This document shows, piece after piece, positions 50,097-59,170 of a stretch of DNA of 64,000 nt; position 1 is the stretch's first letter; each line of letters starts with the position of its first letter. The DNA lies in NCBI GenBank assembly GCA_963830885.1, contig CAWHOA010000015.1, forward strand, positions 124,001-188,000. The letters are read 5' to 3'. Origin of the DNA: JAIBJN01 sp963830885. GTDB lineage: Bacteria; Actinomycetota; Thermoleophilia; Gaiellales; Gaiellaceae. Under the pieces are notes generated by a model, which worked only from the letters and a program-made list of their open reading frames with translations, did not search any database and was not told where the DNA came from. The translations under genes were made by a program, and so were the position numbers.

Positions 50097-50653
50097 GTTC
50101 CCACCAGGACGACGAAGGTGGCCGCGCCGAGCGCGAGCGTCAGCGCCAGGGCCAGCCCGATGTCGGCACGTCGCTCCACGAGCAGCCCCGAGACCGCGCC
50201 GAGCGCGCGCGCCGGCATCAAGGCGAAGGCGAGCGCCAGCAGACCGCTTCCGACGAGCAGGATCAGGGCGGCGCCGGCCGCCACGGAGAATCCGTCTCCG
50301 GTAGTAGTGGCTGGAACGACGGCGGATGCGGTCACGACTTGGCTACGGACGATTGGGTTCGACCGCGTGAGCGTTCCCACGGCTTCGGCCCGCGTAACGT
50401 GCGCCGGGACCGAGTAGGTGCGCTCGGCGGCCTTCTCCCGGCGCGCGGTTCGCTCCGGGGTGCGCTTCGTCTCGCGGGCCGGGGGGGACGCCTGCGGGGT
50501 CGTCGGCTCGGCCGGCGTGGAGCTCGGAGCCGGAGCCGCCGGCTCCGAGGGCGGGGGGACGGGCGCAGGATCGGGCTGCGGCTGCCCGAGGGCGACGCCG
50601 GCGACGCAGAGAGTGATCGCGATCGCGATCGTTACAACGCAGGTCTGCCGCAC
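50093..50653 (-). CDS. Secreted/membrane protein with Pro-rich stalk and two C-terminal helices
   Basis: 186 residues. N-terminal signal (QTCVVTIAIAITLCVAGVALG), a Pro/Ala/Thr-rich stalk with basic ETKRTPERTARREKAAER, and two C-terminal helices (AAGAALILLVGSGLLALAFAL and ADIGLALALTLALGAATFVVL). Its stop overlaps the start of the HYR-domain gene by 4 bases, so the two are co-expressed and may form an envelope assembly. No family recognised. Confidence 0.6.
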   Translation of the reverse strand: MRQTCVVTIAIAITLCVAGVALGQPQPDPAPVPPPSEPAAPAPSSTPAEPTTPQASPPARETKRTPERTARREKAAERTYSVPAHVTRAEAVGTLTRSNPIVRSQVVTASAVVPATTTGDGFSVAAGAALILLVGSGLLALAFALMPARALGAVSGLLVERRADIGLALALTLALGAATFVVLVGT

Positions 50654-50803
50654 AGACCCGACCCCTTCCCAGGGACATTCCGCAGACCTCCAGGGTATGC
50701 CGAGGCGTCACGCCGCGCAAGGGCCTGCCAGGGCTGCGGCGCCGCCGTGCTTGGCCCTCGCCGGGGCGTCGCCGCTCCCGCTGCTCCGTTACGGTGTCCC
50801 GTC

Positions 50804-51910
50804 ATGCAGATCCGCGCCGCCGTGCTCGAGGGCTTCGGACAGCCGCTCACGATCCAGGAGCTCGACCTCGCCGAGCCGAAGGCCGGCGAGGCGCTCGTCC
50901 GGCTCGTGGCCTGCGGCGTCTGTCACACCGACCTCTACACCGCGTCGGGCGCCGACCCCTCGGGGTACTCGCCGACCGTGCTCGGCCACGAGGGCGCCGG
51001 GGTCGTCGAGGCGGTGGGCGAGGGCGTCACCCTCGTCGAGCCGGGCGACCACGTCGTCACGCTCTTTGCGCCTCAGTGCGGCGAGTGCGTCCACTGCCGC
51101 CGGCCCGGGATCGGCCTCTGCCTGGCGATCCGCGACCGGCAGAACGAGGGCTATCTCCCGGACGGGACGACGCGGCTTTCCCGCGACGGCGAGCCGATCC
51201 GCCACTTCATGGGCACGTCGACCTTCGCGGAGTACACGGTCATGCCGGAGATCGCGCTGGCGACGATCGACCCGGACGCGCCGCTCGATCGCGCCGCGTT
51301 GTTCGCCTGCGGGCTCTCCACCGGGATCGGCGCGGCGCTCAACACCGCCAGAGTGGAACCCGGCTCGACCTGCGTCGTCTTCGGCACCGGCATGGTCGGC
51401 CTCGGCGCAGTTGTCGGCTGTAGGCTCGCGGGGGCGGAGCGGATCGTGGCCGTCGACGTGGCTGAGGGCCGGCTCGCGCTCGCCCCGCACCACGGCGCCA
51501 CCGAGACCATGCTCGGCGGCGAGGACGTCGTCGACCGGATCCTGGAGGCGACCGGTGGCTTCGGGGCGGACTACACGTTCGAGGCGACCGGCAACGTCGC
51601 GGTCATGCGCCAGGCGGTCGAGTCGGCGCGTATGGGCTGGGGCCTGGCCACGATGTGCGGCGTCGCCGGCAAGGGCGAGACGCTGAACGTCGTCCCCCGT
51701 TTCCTCATCACCGGCCGGCGGATCGCCGGCTCCTCCTTCGGCGGCTGCAAGGGGCGGGAGGACGTGCCCGCCTACGTCCGCCGCTACCTCGACGGCGAGA
51801 TCGACGTGGACGCCTTCGTCTCCCACAAGCTGACCCTCGACGAGGTCAACCGCGGCTTCGAGCTGATGGAGGCCGGCGACGGCATCCGGAGCGTGATCGA
51901 CCTCGCGTGA
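50804..51910 (+). CDS. Zinc alcohol dehydrogenase, class III (formaldehyde dehydrogenase-like)
   Basis: 368 residues. Catalytic zinc ligands in ACGVCHTDLY and LGHEGAGVVEAVG and the later Cys in FACGLSTGIGA; the structural-zinc loop PQCGECVHCRRPGIGLC keeps all four cysteines. NAD site VVFGTGMVGLGAVVG. Segments GYLPDGTTRLSRDGEPIRHF, MGTSTFAEYTVMPEIALATI and SSFGGCKGREDVPAYVRRYL follow class III ADH (S-(hydroxymethyl)glutathione/mycothiol dehydrogenase) closely. It likely oxidises a thiol adduct of formaldehyde, which fits demethylation elsewhere in the window; NAD(P)-dependent primary alcohol oxidation is the alternative. GTGA overlap with the next gene. Confidence 0.82.
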   Translation: MQIRAAVLEGFGQPLTIQELDLAEPKAGEALVRLVACGVCHTDLYTASGADPSGYSPTVLGHEGAGVVEAVGEGVTLVEPGDHVVTLFAPQCGECVHCRRPGIGLCLAIRDRQNEGYLPDGTTRLSRDGEPIRHFMGTSTFAEYTVMPEIALATIDPDAPLDRAALFACGLSTGIGAALNTARVEPGSTCVVFGTGMVGLGAVVGCRLAGAERIVAVDVAEGRLALAPHHGATETMLGGEDVVDRILEATGGFGADYTFEATGNVAVMRQAVESARMGWGLATMCGVAGKGETLNVVPRFLITGRRIAGSSFGGCKGREDVPAYVRRYLDGEIDVDAFVSHKLTLDEVNRGFELMEAGDGIRSVIDLA

Positions 51911-52788
51911 TCGTCGAGCGCGAGGGGTACGTCGAGCACAGCGGCGGCCGGACCTGGTACCGCGTCGTGGGCGAGAGCCAGGAGGGCCGCGACCCGCTGC
52001 TCTGCCTCCACGGCGGGCCTGGCTCGACCCACAACTACTTCGCGCCGCTCGAGCGGCTGGCGGAGGACGGCCGCGAGGTCGTCCTCTACGACCAGCTCGG
52101 CTGTGGACACTCCGGCCGCCCCGACGGGATCGAGTGGGGCATCGGCGTCTTCCTGGACGAGCTGGCGGCGCTCCGTGAGGAGCTCGACCTCGAGCGCGTC
52201 CACCTGCTCGGCACATCGTGGGGCGGGATGCTCGCACTCGAGCACGCTCTCCGTGGCTACGGCGGCCTCACGAGTCTGGTCCTGAGCTCGACGCTCGCGA
52301 GCATCGACGAGTGGGTGGCCGAGGCGCTGCGCCTCCGCGCCGAGCTGCCCGCCGACGTCGTCGCGACCATGGAGCGCTACGAGGCGGCCGGCGATTACGA
52401 GGCGCCGGAGTACCGCGGGGCGGTCGACGTGTTCGACGACCGCTACGTCCGCCGCGGCGCGATCGGCCGGCCGGAGCTGCAGCTGATGAAGGAGGGCCTC
52501 GGCACCGAGTCCTACCGGGCCATGGTCGGGCCGAACGAGTGGACGGTGACCGGCGCCCTCCGAGGCTGGGACATCCGCGACCGCCTCGGCGAGATCGCCG
52601 TCCCGGCTCTCGTCGCGCGCGGCCGCTACGACATGTGCACCGAGGCGGTCGCGGCCACGCTTCTTGCCGGCCTCCCGGACGCGCGCGAGGTGGTCTTCGA
52701 GGAGAGCTCGCACATGCCCGCCCTCGAGGAGAGCGACCGCTACCTCGAGGTGGTCGGAGCGTTCCTCCGGGAGGCGGAGGCGGGCTGA
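51907..52788 (+). CDS. Alpha/beta hydrolase, proline iminopeptidase type
   Basis: 293 residues from GTG 51907. Oxyanion motif LLCLHGGPGSTHNYF (HGGPG, about 32-46), YDQLGCGHSGRP, nucleophile elbow LLGTSWGGMLALEHA (Ser in GTSWGG), acid ARGRYDMCTE and His in ESSHMPALEESDRYL: complete catalytic triad. HGGPG and DQ.G are typical of prolyl aminopeptidases (S33). Coupled to the class III dehydrogenase; it is not the S-formylglutathione hydrolase fold, so a role in formaldehyde oxidation is only possible. Confidence 0.85.
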   Translation: MIVEREGYVEHSGGRTWYRVVGESQEGRDPLLCLHGGPGSTHNYFAPLERLAEDGREVVLYDQLGCGHSGRPDGIEWGIGVFLDELAALREELDLERVHLLGTSWGGMLALEHALRGYGGLTSLVLSSTLASIDEWVAEALRLRAELPADVVATMERYEAAGDYEAPEYRGAVDVFDDRYVRRGAIGRPELQLMKEGLGTESYRAMVGPNEWTVTGALRGWDIRDRLGEIAVPALVARGRYDMCTEAVAATLLAGLPDAREVVFEESSHMPALEESDRYLEVVGAFLREAEAG

Positions 52789-52789
52789 G

Positions 52790-53446
52790 CTACCCCTCCC
52801 TGAGCTTGGCCCTGCGGGCCAGCTCTGCCTCATTCGGCTCCTCGAGGGCGAAGGAGCCGTACCTGACGTCCCCCTCGCGCTCGTAGGCCACCAGCACGAC
52901 GCCGGACGAGAAGACCGACGAGTCGACGAGCTTCAACCCGGCGGGCACGGCGCCGTCGTCGAAGAGCCGCTTGCCGGTGCCGAGCACAACCGGGAAGATC
53001 ATCAGCTGGAGCCGGTCGACGAGGTCGTGCTCGAGCAGCGTTTGCAGGAGGTTGCCGCTGCCGTGAACCTGGATCTCCGGCCCGTCCTCGTCCTTGAGCT
53101 CCGCGACCGCCTCGGCGACGTCGCCCTCGAGCAGGGTGGAGTTGTTCCACTCCACGGCGTCGAGCGTCCGCGAGGCCACGTACTTCCGCGCGGCGTTCAG
53201 GCCGCCGTCCTCGGGTGCTTCGACCTTCGGCCAGTGGGCGGCGAAGATCTCGTATGTCTTGCGGCCCAGAAGCAGGTCGTAGGGCCTGCCCATGAACTCG
53301 CCCATCTTCTCGCCCATGGCCTCGTCCCAGTAACCGACCGACCAGCCGCCGTGGTCGAAGCCTGCTTCCTGGTCCTCCTCCGGGCCGCCGGGCGCCTGCA
53401 TGACGCCGTCCAGGGTCAAGAACGTGTTCACGATCAGAGGTCTCAC
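52790..53446 (-). CDS. DHFR/RibD-C-like reductase
   Basis: 218 residues from GTG 53446, ribosome site AGAGGAGAG. RibD C-terminal/dihydrofolate-reductase-like fold: LIVNTFLTLDGVMQAPGGPE, DLLLGRKTYEIFAAHWP, IQVHGSGNLLQTLLEHDLVD, LMIFPVVLGTGKRLFDDGA. Such proteins reduce pteridine or flavin-precursor-like substrates with NADPH; many are of unknown function. Convergent with the hydrolase. Confidence 0.83.
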   Translation of the reverse strand: MRPLIVNTFLTLDGVMQAPGGPEEDQEAGFDHGGWSVGYWDEAMGEKMGEFMGRPYDLLLGRKTYEIFAAHWPKVEAPEDGGLNAARKYVASRTLDAVEWNNSTLLEGDVAEAVAELKDEDGPEIQVHGSGNLLQTLLEHDLVDRLQLMIFPVVLGTGKRLFDDGAVPAGLKLVDSSVFSSGVVLVAYEREGDVRYGSFALEEPNEAELARRAKLREG

Positions 53447-53512
53447 GGTCGCTCTCCTCTCGATTCGGGATCGGATTCGGTCATCTGGATCGACCGGCCG
53501 AGGCGGCCAAAC

Positions 53513-55919
53513 TCATCGTTGCCCGCGGAGCGCGTCGTCAACGGCCTCGTCGAGGCTCAGGCCCCGCCCCTCCTCGCGCGCCGCCTCGGGGACCTCGGGC
53601 GGGGGCTCGTCCGCGCGGATTGGCCGCCGGCCCCGCGTCTCGCGCAGGGTCTCGGCGCTGCCCACGAGACGCCCTGCGCGTGTGGCGTCGCCCGCGGCTG
53701 CCGCCAGGCGCGCGAGGCCTTCCAGGCAGTCGGCCATGCCGCCGCCGTCGCCGAGCGCAACGAACTCGCGCAGGCCGTCGCGGAACCGGTCGTACGCGAG
53801 CTCCGGGTCCCCGGCGCGGCGGGCGGTCTCGCCGAGGATCTCCAGCGTGCATGCGTGGTTGAACGAGCCGGCGTCGAGGCCGGCGAGCGCCTCTCGCCCC
53901 CGCGACTCGGCCTCGTCGAGCTCGCCGAGTCGGAGCCCCAGCTCCGCAAAGCCGAGCGCAGCGCGGGCCCCGCCGCCGGCCGCCTTGCTGCGCTCGGCGT
54001 AATGGCGCGCGGCGGCGAAGTCGCCCTGATCGAGGGCGATCTCGCAGAGATCGGCCAGCGTCGCCGCCCTCCAGTTCGGCCGCTGGAGCATCGCCCTCGA
54101 CGGACGCGAGCTCCTCCTTCAGCTCGACGGCGCGGTCGAGATCGCCGGCGAACCGCAGGATCTCGCCGCCGCCGACGAGAGTCTCGGCGAGGCCGCGGGG
54201 CGAGAGCCGCTCACGCTCGGCAAGCGCCGACTCGGCCCACTCGCGCCCCTCGGCCAGGTTGCCGTGCGAGATCAGGAACGGATAGAGAGCGCCGAGGAGC
54301 CGCCCGACGTCGTCCGGCTCGCCGGCGGCCAGCGCAAACGCCACTGCGGCGCGGACGTTCGGATAGTCCGGCGCGAGCCGCGCCGAGGCGGCGGCTTCGC
54401 CCGCGCCGTGTAGCGTCTCCGCGCTCGCTTCCCCGAGCGCGACGAAGTAGGCGCGCAGGCGGCCCCGGAGCGCCTCGCCCTCCTCTGACTCCAGCAGGCC
54501 GGTGGCGTAATCCCGGATCGTCTCGAGCATCCAGTAGCGCCCGCCCGAGAAGCGGATCAGGCTCTTCTCGACCAGGGACTGGAGGGTGTCGAGATCAGCG
54601 CCGCTCACCTGTTCGGCCGCCTCGAGCGTGCAGCCACCCGGGAGGATCGAGAGGGCGCGGAAGAGCGTCTGCTCCTGCTCGGAGAGCAGGTCGTAGGACC
54701 ACTCGATCGTGGCCCGCAACGTCTGCTGGCGCGGGTCGGCGTCGCGACCGCCTCGGAGGAGGTCGAGCCGCTCCGAGAGCCGGCCGAGGATCTGGCCGGG
54801 GGTGAGCGCTTTCGTGCGGGCAGCGGCGAGCTCGACGGCGAGCGGGAGCGCGTCGAGACGCACGCACAGCTCGCGGATCTCCTCGGAGGGCTCGAGCTGG
54901 GCCCGCTCGCAGAAGAGCGCCACCGCCTCGGGCTCGGCGAGCGGAGGGACTGCGAACTCGACCTCGCCCTGTACGCGCAGGAGCTCGCGGCTGGTGGCGA
55001 GCAGGGTGAGGTTCGGGCATGCGGACAGGAGCTTCGAGAGCTCGCCGGCTGCGGCGATCACCTGCTCGAGATTGTCGACCAGCACGAGCAGCGCGCGCTC
55101 GCCGATGTGGTCGGCGAGCCCGTTTCGCGCGCCGAGCGCACGCGCGATCGTCCCGGTCACCAGGCCGGGATCGCGCAGGGCGCCGAGCCCGACCCAGAAG
55201 ACCCCCGCCTCGTAGTCCGGGACGAGCGCGCCGGCGGCCTCGATCGCGAGGCGGGTCTTGCCCGAGCCGCCTGGGCCGGTGAGCGTCACGAGGCGCGCGC
55301 CGCCGGCGATGCGGGCGAGCACCTGCTCGAGCTCGCGCTCCCGGCCGACGAAGGCGCTCGGCGGCCGGGGCAGGTTGGTGTTCGAGATCGTCTTGAGCGG
55401 CGGGAAGGACTCCTCACCGAGCTGGAAGATGGAGACCGCCCCGACGTCCTTCAGCCGGTGCTCGCCCAAGTCGCGGAGCGAGGCGCCCTGCGGCTCCGAG
55501 CCGCGTGGGAGGGCGAGCGCGGCCGTCGCATCCGAGACGAGGATCTGGCCTCCGTGGCCGGCGGCCGCGATGCGCGCGGCGAAGTGGACGTCGTCGCCCA
55601 CGTAGCCCTCGTCGGTGACGAGAGCCGTCCCTGTGTGCAGCCCGATCCGCACCCGGATCGGGCCCGGCGCCAGCCCGTCCGCGATCGCGGCGGCGGCGTC
55701 GAGCGCAGCTGGCGCCGACGGGAAGGCGGCGAAGAACTCGTCGCCCTGTGCATCCACCTCGACCCCGCCGAGAGATCCGAGCGCACGGCGCACGATCCGC
55801 CGGTGCTCGGCGAGGGCTTCCGCGTAGCGCTTGGCGCCCAGCTCGTGCAGGAGCTTCGTCGAGCCCTCGATGTCCGTGATCAGAAACGTGACGGTGCCGC
55901 TCGGAAGGTCCTCGCGCAC
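53513..55919 (-). CDS. Class III adenylate cyclase-AAA ATPase-TPR regulator, frameshift near 54092
   Basis: About 800 residues after repair. Cyclase homology domain 1-170 (VTFLITDIEGSTKLLHELGA, QGDEFFAAFPSAPAALDAAA, IGLHTGTALVTDEGYVGDDV), then an NB-ARC-like ATPase (LVTLTGPGGSGKTRLAIEAA, ALLVLVDNLEQVI, LLATSRELLRVQGEVEFAV) and C-terminal TPR-type helices. One extra G near 54092 separates ELASVEG from MLQRPNWRAATLADLCEIAL. The second metal-site segment has GDE instead of the usual GDG, so cyclase activity is open. No LuxR helix-turn-helix is present at the end. Confidence 0.75.
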
Positions 55920-55925
55920 CGCCGC

Positions 55926-57278
55926 TCAGCCCGGGGGGATGTTCTGGTTCCGGCGCAGCACGTTGTCCGGGTCGAAACGCCTCTTCAGCGCCTGCAGCCG
56001 CTCGAACGACTCCTCGCCGAAGGCCGCGCGGACGCGCTCGATCGGCTCGTCGGCCTGCATGTAGTTGACGTAGCCGCCACCCGCGAGCGACCACGGCTCG
56101 ATCGCCGCCGCCGTCTCGCGCGCCCAGGCGATGTGCTGCTCGTCGTAGGCGGGCTCCGCCCAGGTCGCCATCGCGCTCACGTTGAACGCTGCCCGGCGAA
56201 AGCCGAGCGCTCCGGCCGGGGCATCCTCGTCCTTCGGGGCGCCGTGCAGCGACTCGATCAGGATGTCGCCCGGGACGCGGCCGAGCGCCACGACACGCTC
56301 CAGGAGCTCGTCGATCAGCTCGTCCGGGAGCTCCCGGGCGAAGTGGCCTTTCCAGTAGTGGCGGTTCTCGCCGTACGGCGCATCGAAGAGGGCCTGCTGC
56401 TGGGCGAACGGGCGCAGGCGAACGCCGTCTTCGACCAGGCCCGGCTCGGCGCGCAGCGCTTCCAGCTCGGCGGGCTCGGCCGCCGGGCCGGTATAGCAGG
56501 GCGAGACCACGAGGACGGGCTCCAGCGACGCGTCCAGCGAGACGACTGCCTGGCAGCTGAAGTCGCGCGGTGAGCTCGCGACGAGGTCGCGAAAGCGACG
56601 CAGCCCGTCCCGGACGCCCGGTCCGCTGTACGTCAGCTTCCCGCCGAGAACGGTGTCGAGCGGATGCAGGCGGAACTCGAGCACGGTCGCCACGCCGAAG
56701 TTCCCGCCGGCGCCCCGGAGGCCCCAGAGGAGCTCGGGGTTCTCGTCGGAGCTCGCACGGACGAGGCTCCCGTCCGGAGTGACGAGCTCAGCCCCGACGA
56801 GGTTGTCGGAGGTCAGGCCGTGCTGGGCCGTCAGGTGGCCGATCCCGCCCCCGAGCGTCAGGCCGCACACACCGGTGGAGCCGACGATCCCCCCGGGCGT
56901 CACGAGGCCGGCCGCCTGCGTTGCCCCGTCGAAGTCGAGCCAGGTCGACCCTCCTTCGGCCCGGGCGATCCGCCTGTCGGTGTCCACCTCGACGCGACGC
57001 ATTCGCGACAGATCGATCACGAGGCCGTCATCGACCACGCAGTGCCCCGCCGGGTTGTGCCCGCCGCCGCGGACCGCGACCTCCAGCCCCTGTGCCCGTG
57101 CGAAATCGAAGGCGGTGGCAACGTCGCCTGGGCCCCGGCAGAGCACGATCGCGGCGGGCCGGCGGTCGACCGCGGCGTTGTAGCAGACGCGGGCGGCGTC
57201 ATAGCCGGAGTCGCCAGGGCCGATCGCCTGCCCGGCGAGCGAGCGGTTCAGCTCGGCAAGACCGTCAGCGGCGCTCAT
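55926..57278 (-). CDS. FAD-linked oxidase, BBE/VAO family
   Basis: 450 residues. FAD_binding_4 domain (35-170: RRPAAIVLCRGPGDVATAFD, VAVRGGGHNPAGHCVVDDGL with the His for covalent FAD, GGIVGSTGVCGLTLGGGIGH) and C-terminal BBE motif YVNYMQADEPIERVRAAFGE, RLQALKRRFDPDNVLRRNQN. Relatives oxidise sugars, alkaloids or polyketides. Stands between the cyclase gene (6-base gap) and a terminator. Confidence 0.88.
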   Translation of the reverse strand: MSAADGLAELNRSLAGQAIGPGDSGYDAARVCYNAAVDRRPAAIVLCRGPGDVATAFDFARAQGLEVAVRGGGHNPAGHCVVDDGLVIDLSRMRRVEVDTDRRIARAEGGSTWLDFDGATQAAGLVTPGGIVGSTGVCGLTLGGGIGHLTAQHGLTSDNLVGAELVTPDGSLVRASSDENPELLWGLRGAGGNFGVATVLEFRLHPLDTVLGGKLTYSGPGVRDGLRRFRDLVASSPRDFSCQAVVSLDASLEPVLVVSPCYTGPAAEPAELEALRAEPGLVEDGVRLRPFAQQQALFDAPYGENRHYWKGHFARELPDELIDELLERVVALGRVPGDILIESLHGAPKDEDAPAGALGFRRAAFNVSAMATWAEPAYDEQHIAWARETAAAIEPWSLAGGGYVNYMQADEPIERVRAAFGEESFERLQALKRRFDPDNVLRRNQNIPPG

Positions 57279-57310
57279 CGCGTGGAGAAGATAGACGACG
57301 ACCGAAAGAG

Positions 57311-57338
57311 GAGGGGGCGGCTCAACGGCCGCCCCCTC
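57311..57338 (-). terminator. Hairpin terminator of the M28 peptidase gene
   Basis: Perfect 11-base stem GAGGGGGCGGC (57311-57321) and GCCGCCCCCTC (57328-57338), 6-base loop, 21 bases past the peptidase stop on the minus strand, followed by CTCTTTC. Confidence 0.7.
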
Positions 57339-57359
57339 TGTCCTGCGGTTGAGGGTTGG

Positions 57360-58958
57360 TTACGGGACGAAGGTCCTCTCCGAGCCGGCCGGGGCCGGAA
57401 TGGTGAAGGTGCCGGGGACACTCTTGCCCGGCACGCCGTTGACCGACTGGGTCGAGTACGCGTACGTCAACACCGCGAACGCGATCGAGTCGGCGTTGAC
57501 GGCGAGCGCATGGTCGTTGTTGTTGGCGAACGTGTCGCAGGCCGCGTGGTAGCACGGGTCGAACTGCGCACCCACGGTGCCGCCCCAGATCGACTGCTGC
57601 TCGGCGGTCTTCGGAACCTCCGCGCCGGTGAAGAGGCCACCGGCCGGGATGTCGTTGTTGATGAACGCCTGGTAGTCGCTGCGTCCGTCGAACGCGGCGT
57701 CGTCGTACGGCTCGCCGCGCAGGGTGTAGAACGACTCGAAGAGATCCTCGATCTCGATCGAGCCGTCAGGGACGTTGACGCCCACGGGAGGCGTGAAGCT
57801 CGACTGGTCGGCGTCCTGCGTCATGAAGATGTAGTTCGGCGAGCCGACCATGTCGAAGTTGAGGTAGAGCGCGATGCGGTCCTTCTGCGCCTGGCTCAGG
57901 CCGTTGACGTAGTTCGTCGAGCCGACGAGCCCGCTCTCCTCGGCGCCCCACCACGCGAAGCGAACCGTGTTCTGCAGCTTCACGTGCGCGAGCTGCTCGG
58001 CCACCTCGAGGATGGAAGCGCTGCCCGAGCCGTTGTCGTTGATGCCCGGTCCCGCCAGCACCGAGTCGAGGTGCGCGCCGGCCATGACGACGTTGTCGTT
58101 GTTCGTGCCCCTCTTCTCGGCGAGCACGTTGGCGGTCGGGCAGTGATCTGGCGCAGCGGTGTTGGCGAAGACCCGCATCCGGAGGCCTGCGGGGACGAGC
58201 CCTGCCAGCGTCTCGCCCAGCGCGTAGGTGGTGCCGATCACCGGGATGCCGCTGGTGTTGTTGGCCGTCAGCGTCACGGCCGGGATGCCCTGGCGGGCGG
58301 GAGTGTCCGTCTCGCCCTGGTTGAAGATCACGATCCCGACGGCCCCGGCGGCCGCGGCGTTCTCGGCCTTCAGCTCGAACGTGCAGAAGCCGCGCTGGAG
58401 CAACGCGATGTTCCCGGCAGGGAAGCCCGCGAAGTCCGAAGCCTCGCACCCGCTGGTCGAGGTGTTGCCCAGGCCGAGCTGCAGGTCGACGGCCGTAACC
58501 GCCGCGGTGACGTCACCCGGGTCGGACTGGGTCGATCGGCCCGAAGTCGACACCCTCCGATGTACGTGACCGCGTTCGGTGCGGTCTGCTGCAGGGCCGA
58601 GGGGCCGACGACCTCGAACGCGAGGTAGTCGAACGTCTGGACCATGGGGTCATAGCCCGCGGCCTCGAGCGTCTCGACGACGTAGTCGACCGAAGCGTCA
58701 TAGCCCGAAAAGCCGGAGAAGCGGTTCCCGTCCGTTCTCGTCGGCGATCTCCTGGAGCGCAGCCTGGTGCTCGCGCACCTGGTCGAGCCGGATGCACTCG
58801 AGGATCTTTGGATAGGTGTTGTTCGCCCGCTCGTCGCAGTCGCTCTGCGGAACCTGCGCAAACGCAGTGTTGGCGGACACCATGGCCGCCAGCGCGACGG
58901 CCACGATGATCAATCCTCGGACGCGTCCGCGCCCAAGGGCTCGTGCGAGTCCCCTCAT
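57360..58958 (-). CDS. Secreted M28-family aminopeptidase with PA insert, three frameshifts
   Basis: About 532 residues after repair. ATG 58958 follows AGGGAGAAA; signal GLIIVAVALAAMVSANTAFA. N-terminal region GNRFSGFSGYDASVDYVVET, PA domain (NIALLQRGFCTFELKAENAA, GIVIFNQGE), then the M28 zinc peptidase core (VVMAGAHLDSVLAGPGINDN, WWGAEESGLVGSTNYVNG, LYLNFDMVGSPNYIFMTQDA, FDPCYHAACDTFANNND), which contains the two-zinc ligands. Single extra bases at 58732-58733 (G), 58557-58558 (G) and 58529-58531 (C) break the frame; skipping each gives a continuous, family-like protein. Three shifts in 200 bases suggest poor consensus, though true decay cannot be excluded. Confidence 0.75.
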
Positions 58959-59103
58959 GGTTTCTCCCTTTTCCGTTTGCCCCAATGTCCGCGGCTGGTT
59001 GTACGTCCCGGCCAGCCGCAGACCGCGCACGATAGCTCGTCTGCGAGGAGAAGAGAAGTTTCAGTCGTTACGAGCCACTGCTTGCTCGCCTTGCGGAGGC
59101 GCA

Positions 59104-59138
59104 GGACGGAAGCGGGGTTTACGGCCCCGCTTCCGTCC
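59104..59138 (-). terminator. Hairpin terminator of the LVIVD-repeat gene
   Basis: Perfect 14-base stem GGACGGAAGCGGGG (59104-59117) and CCCCGCTTCCGTCC (59125-59138), 7-base loop TTTACGG, 32 bases past the stop. Confidence 0.65.
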
Positions 59139-59170
59139 GTCAGATGCGGCCGCCGCGCGGCTCGCTGCGC

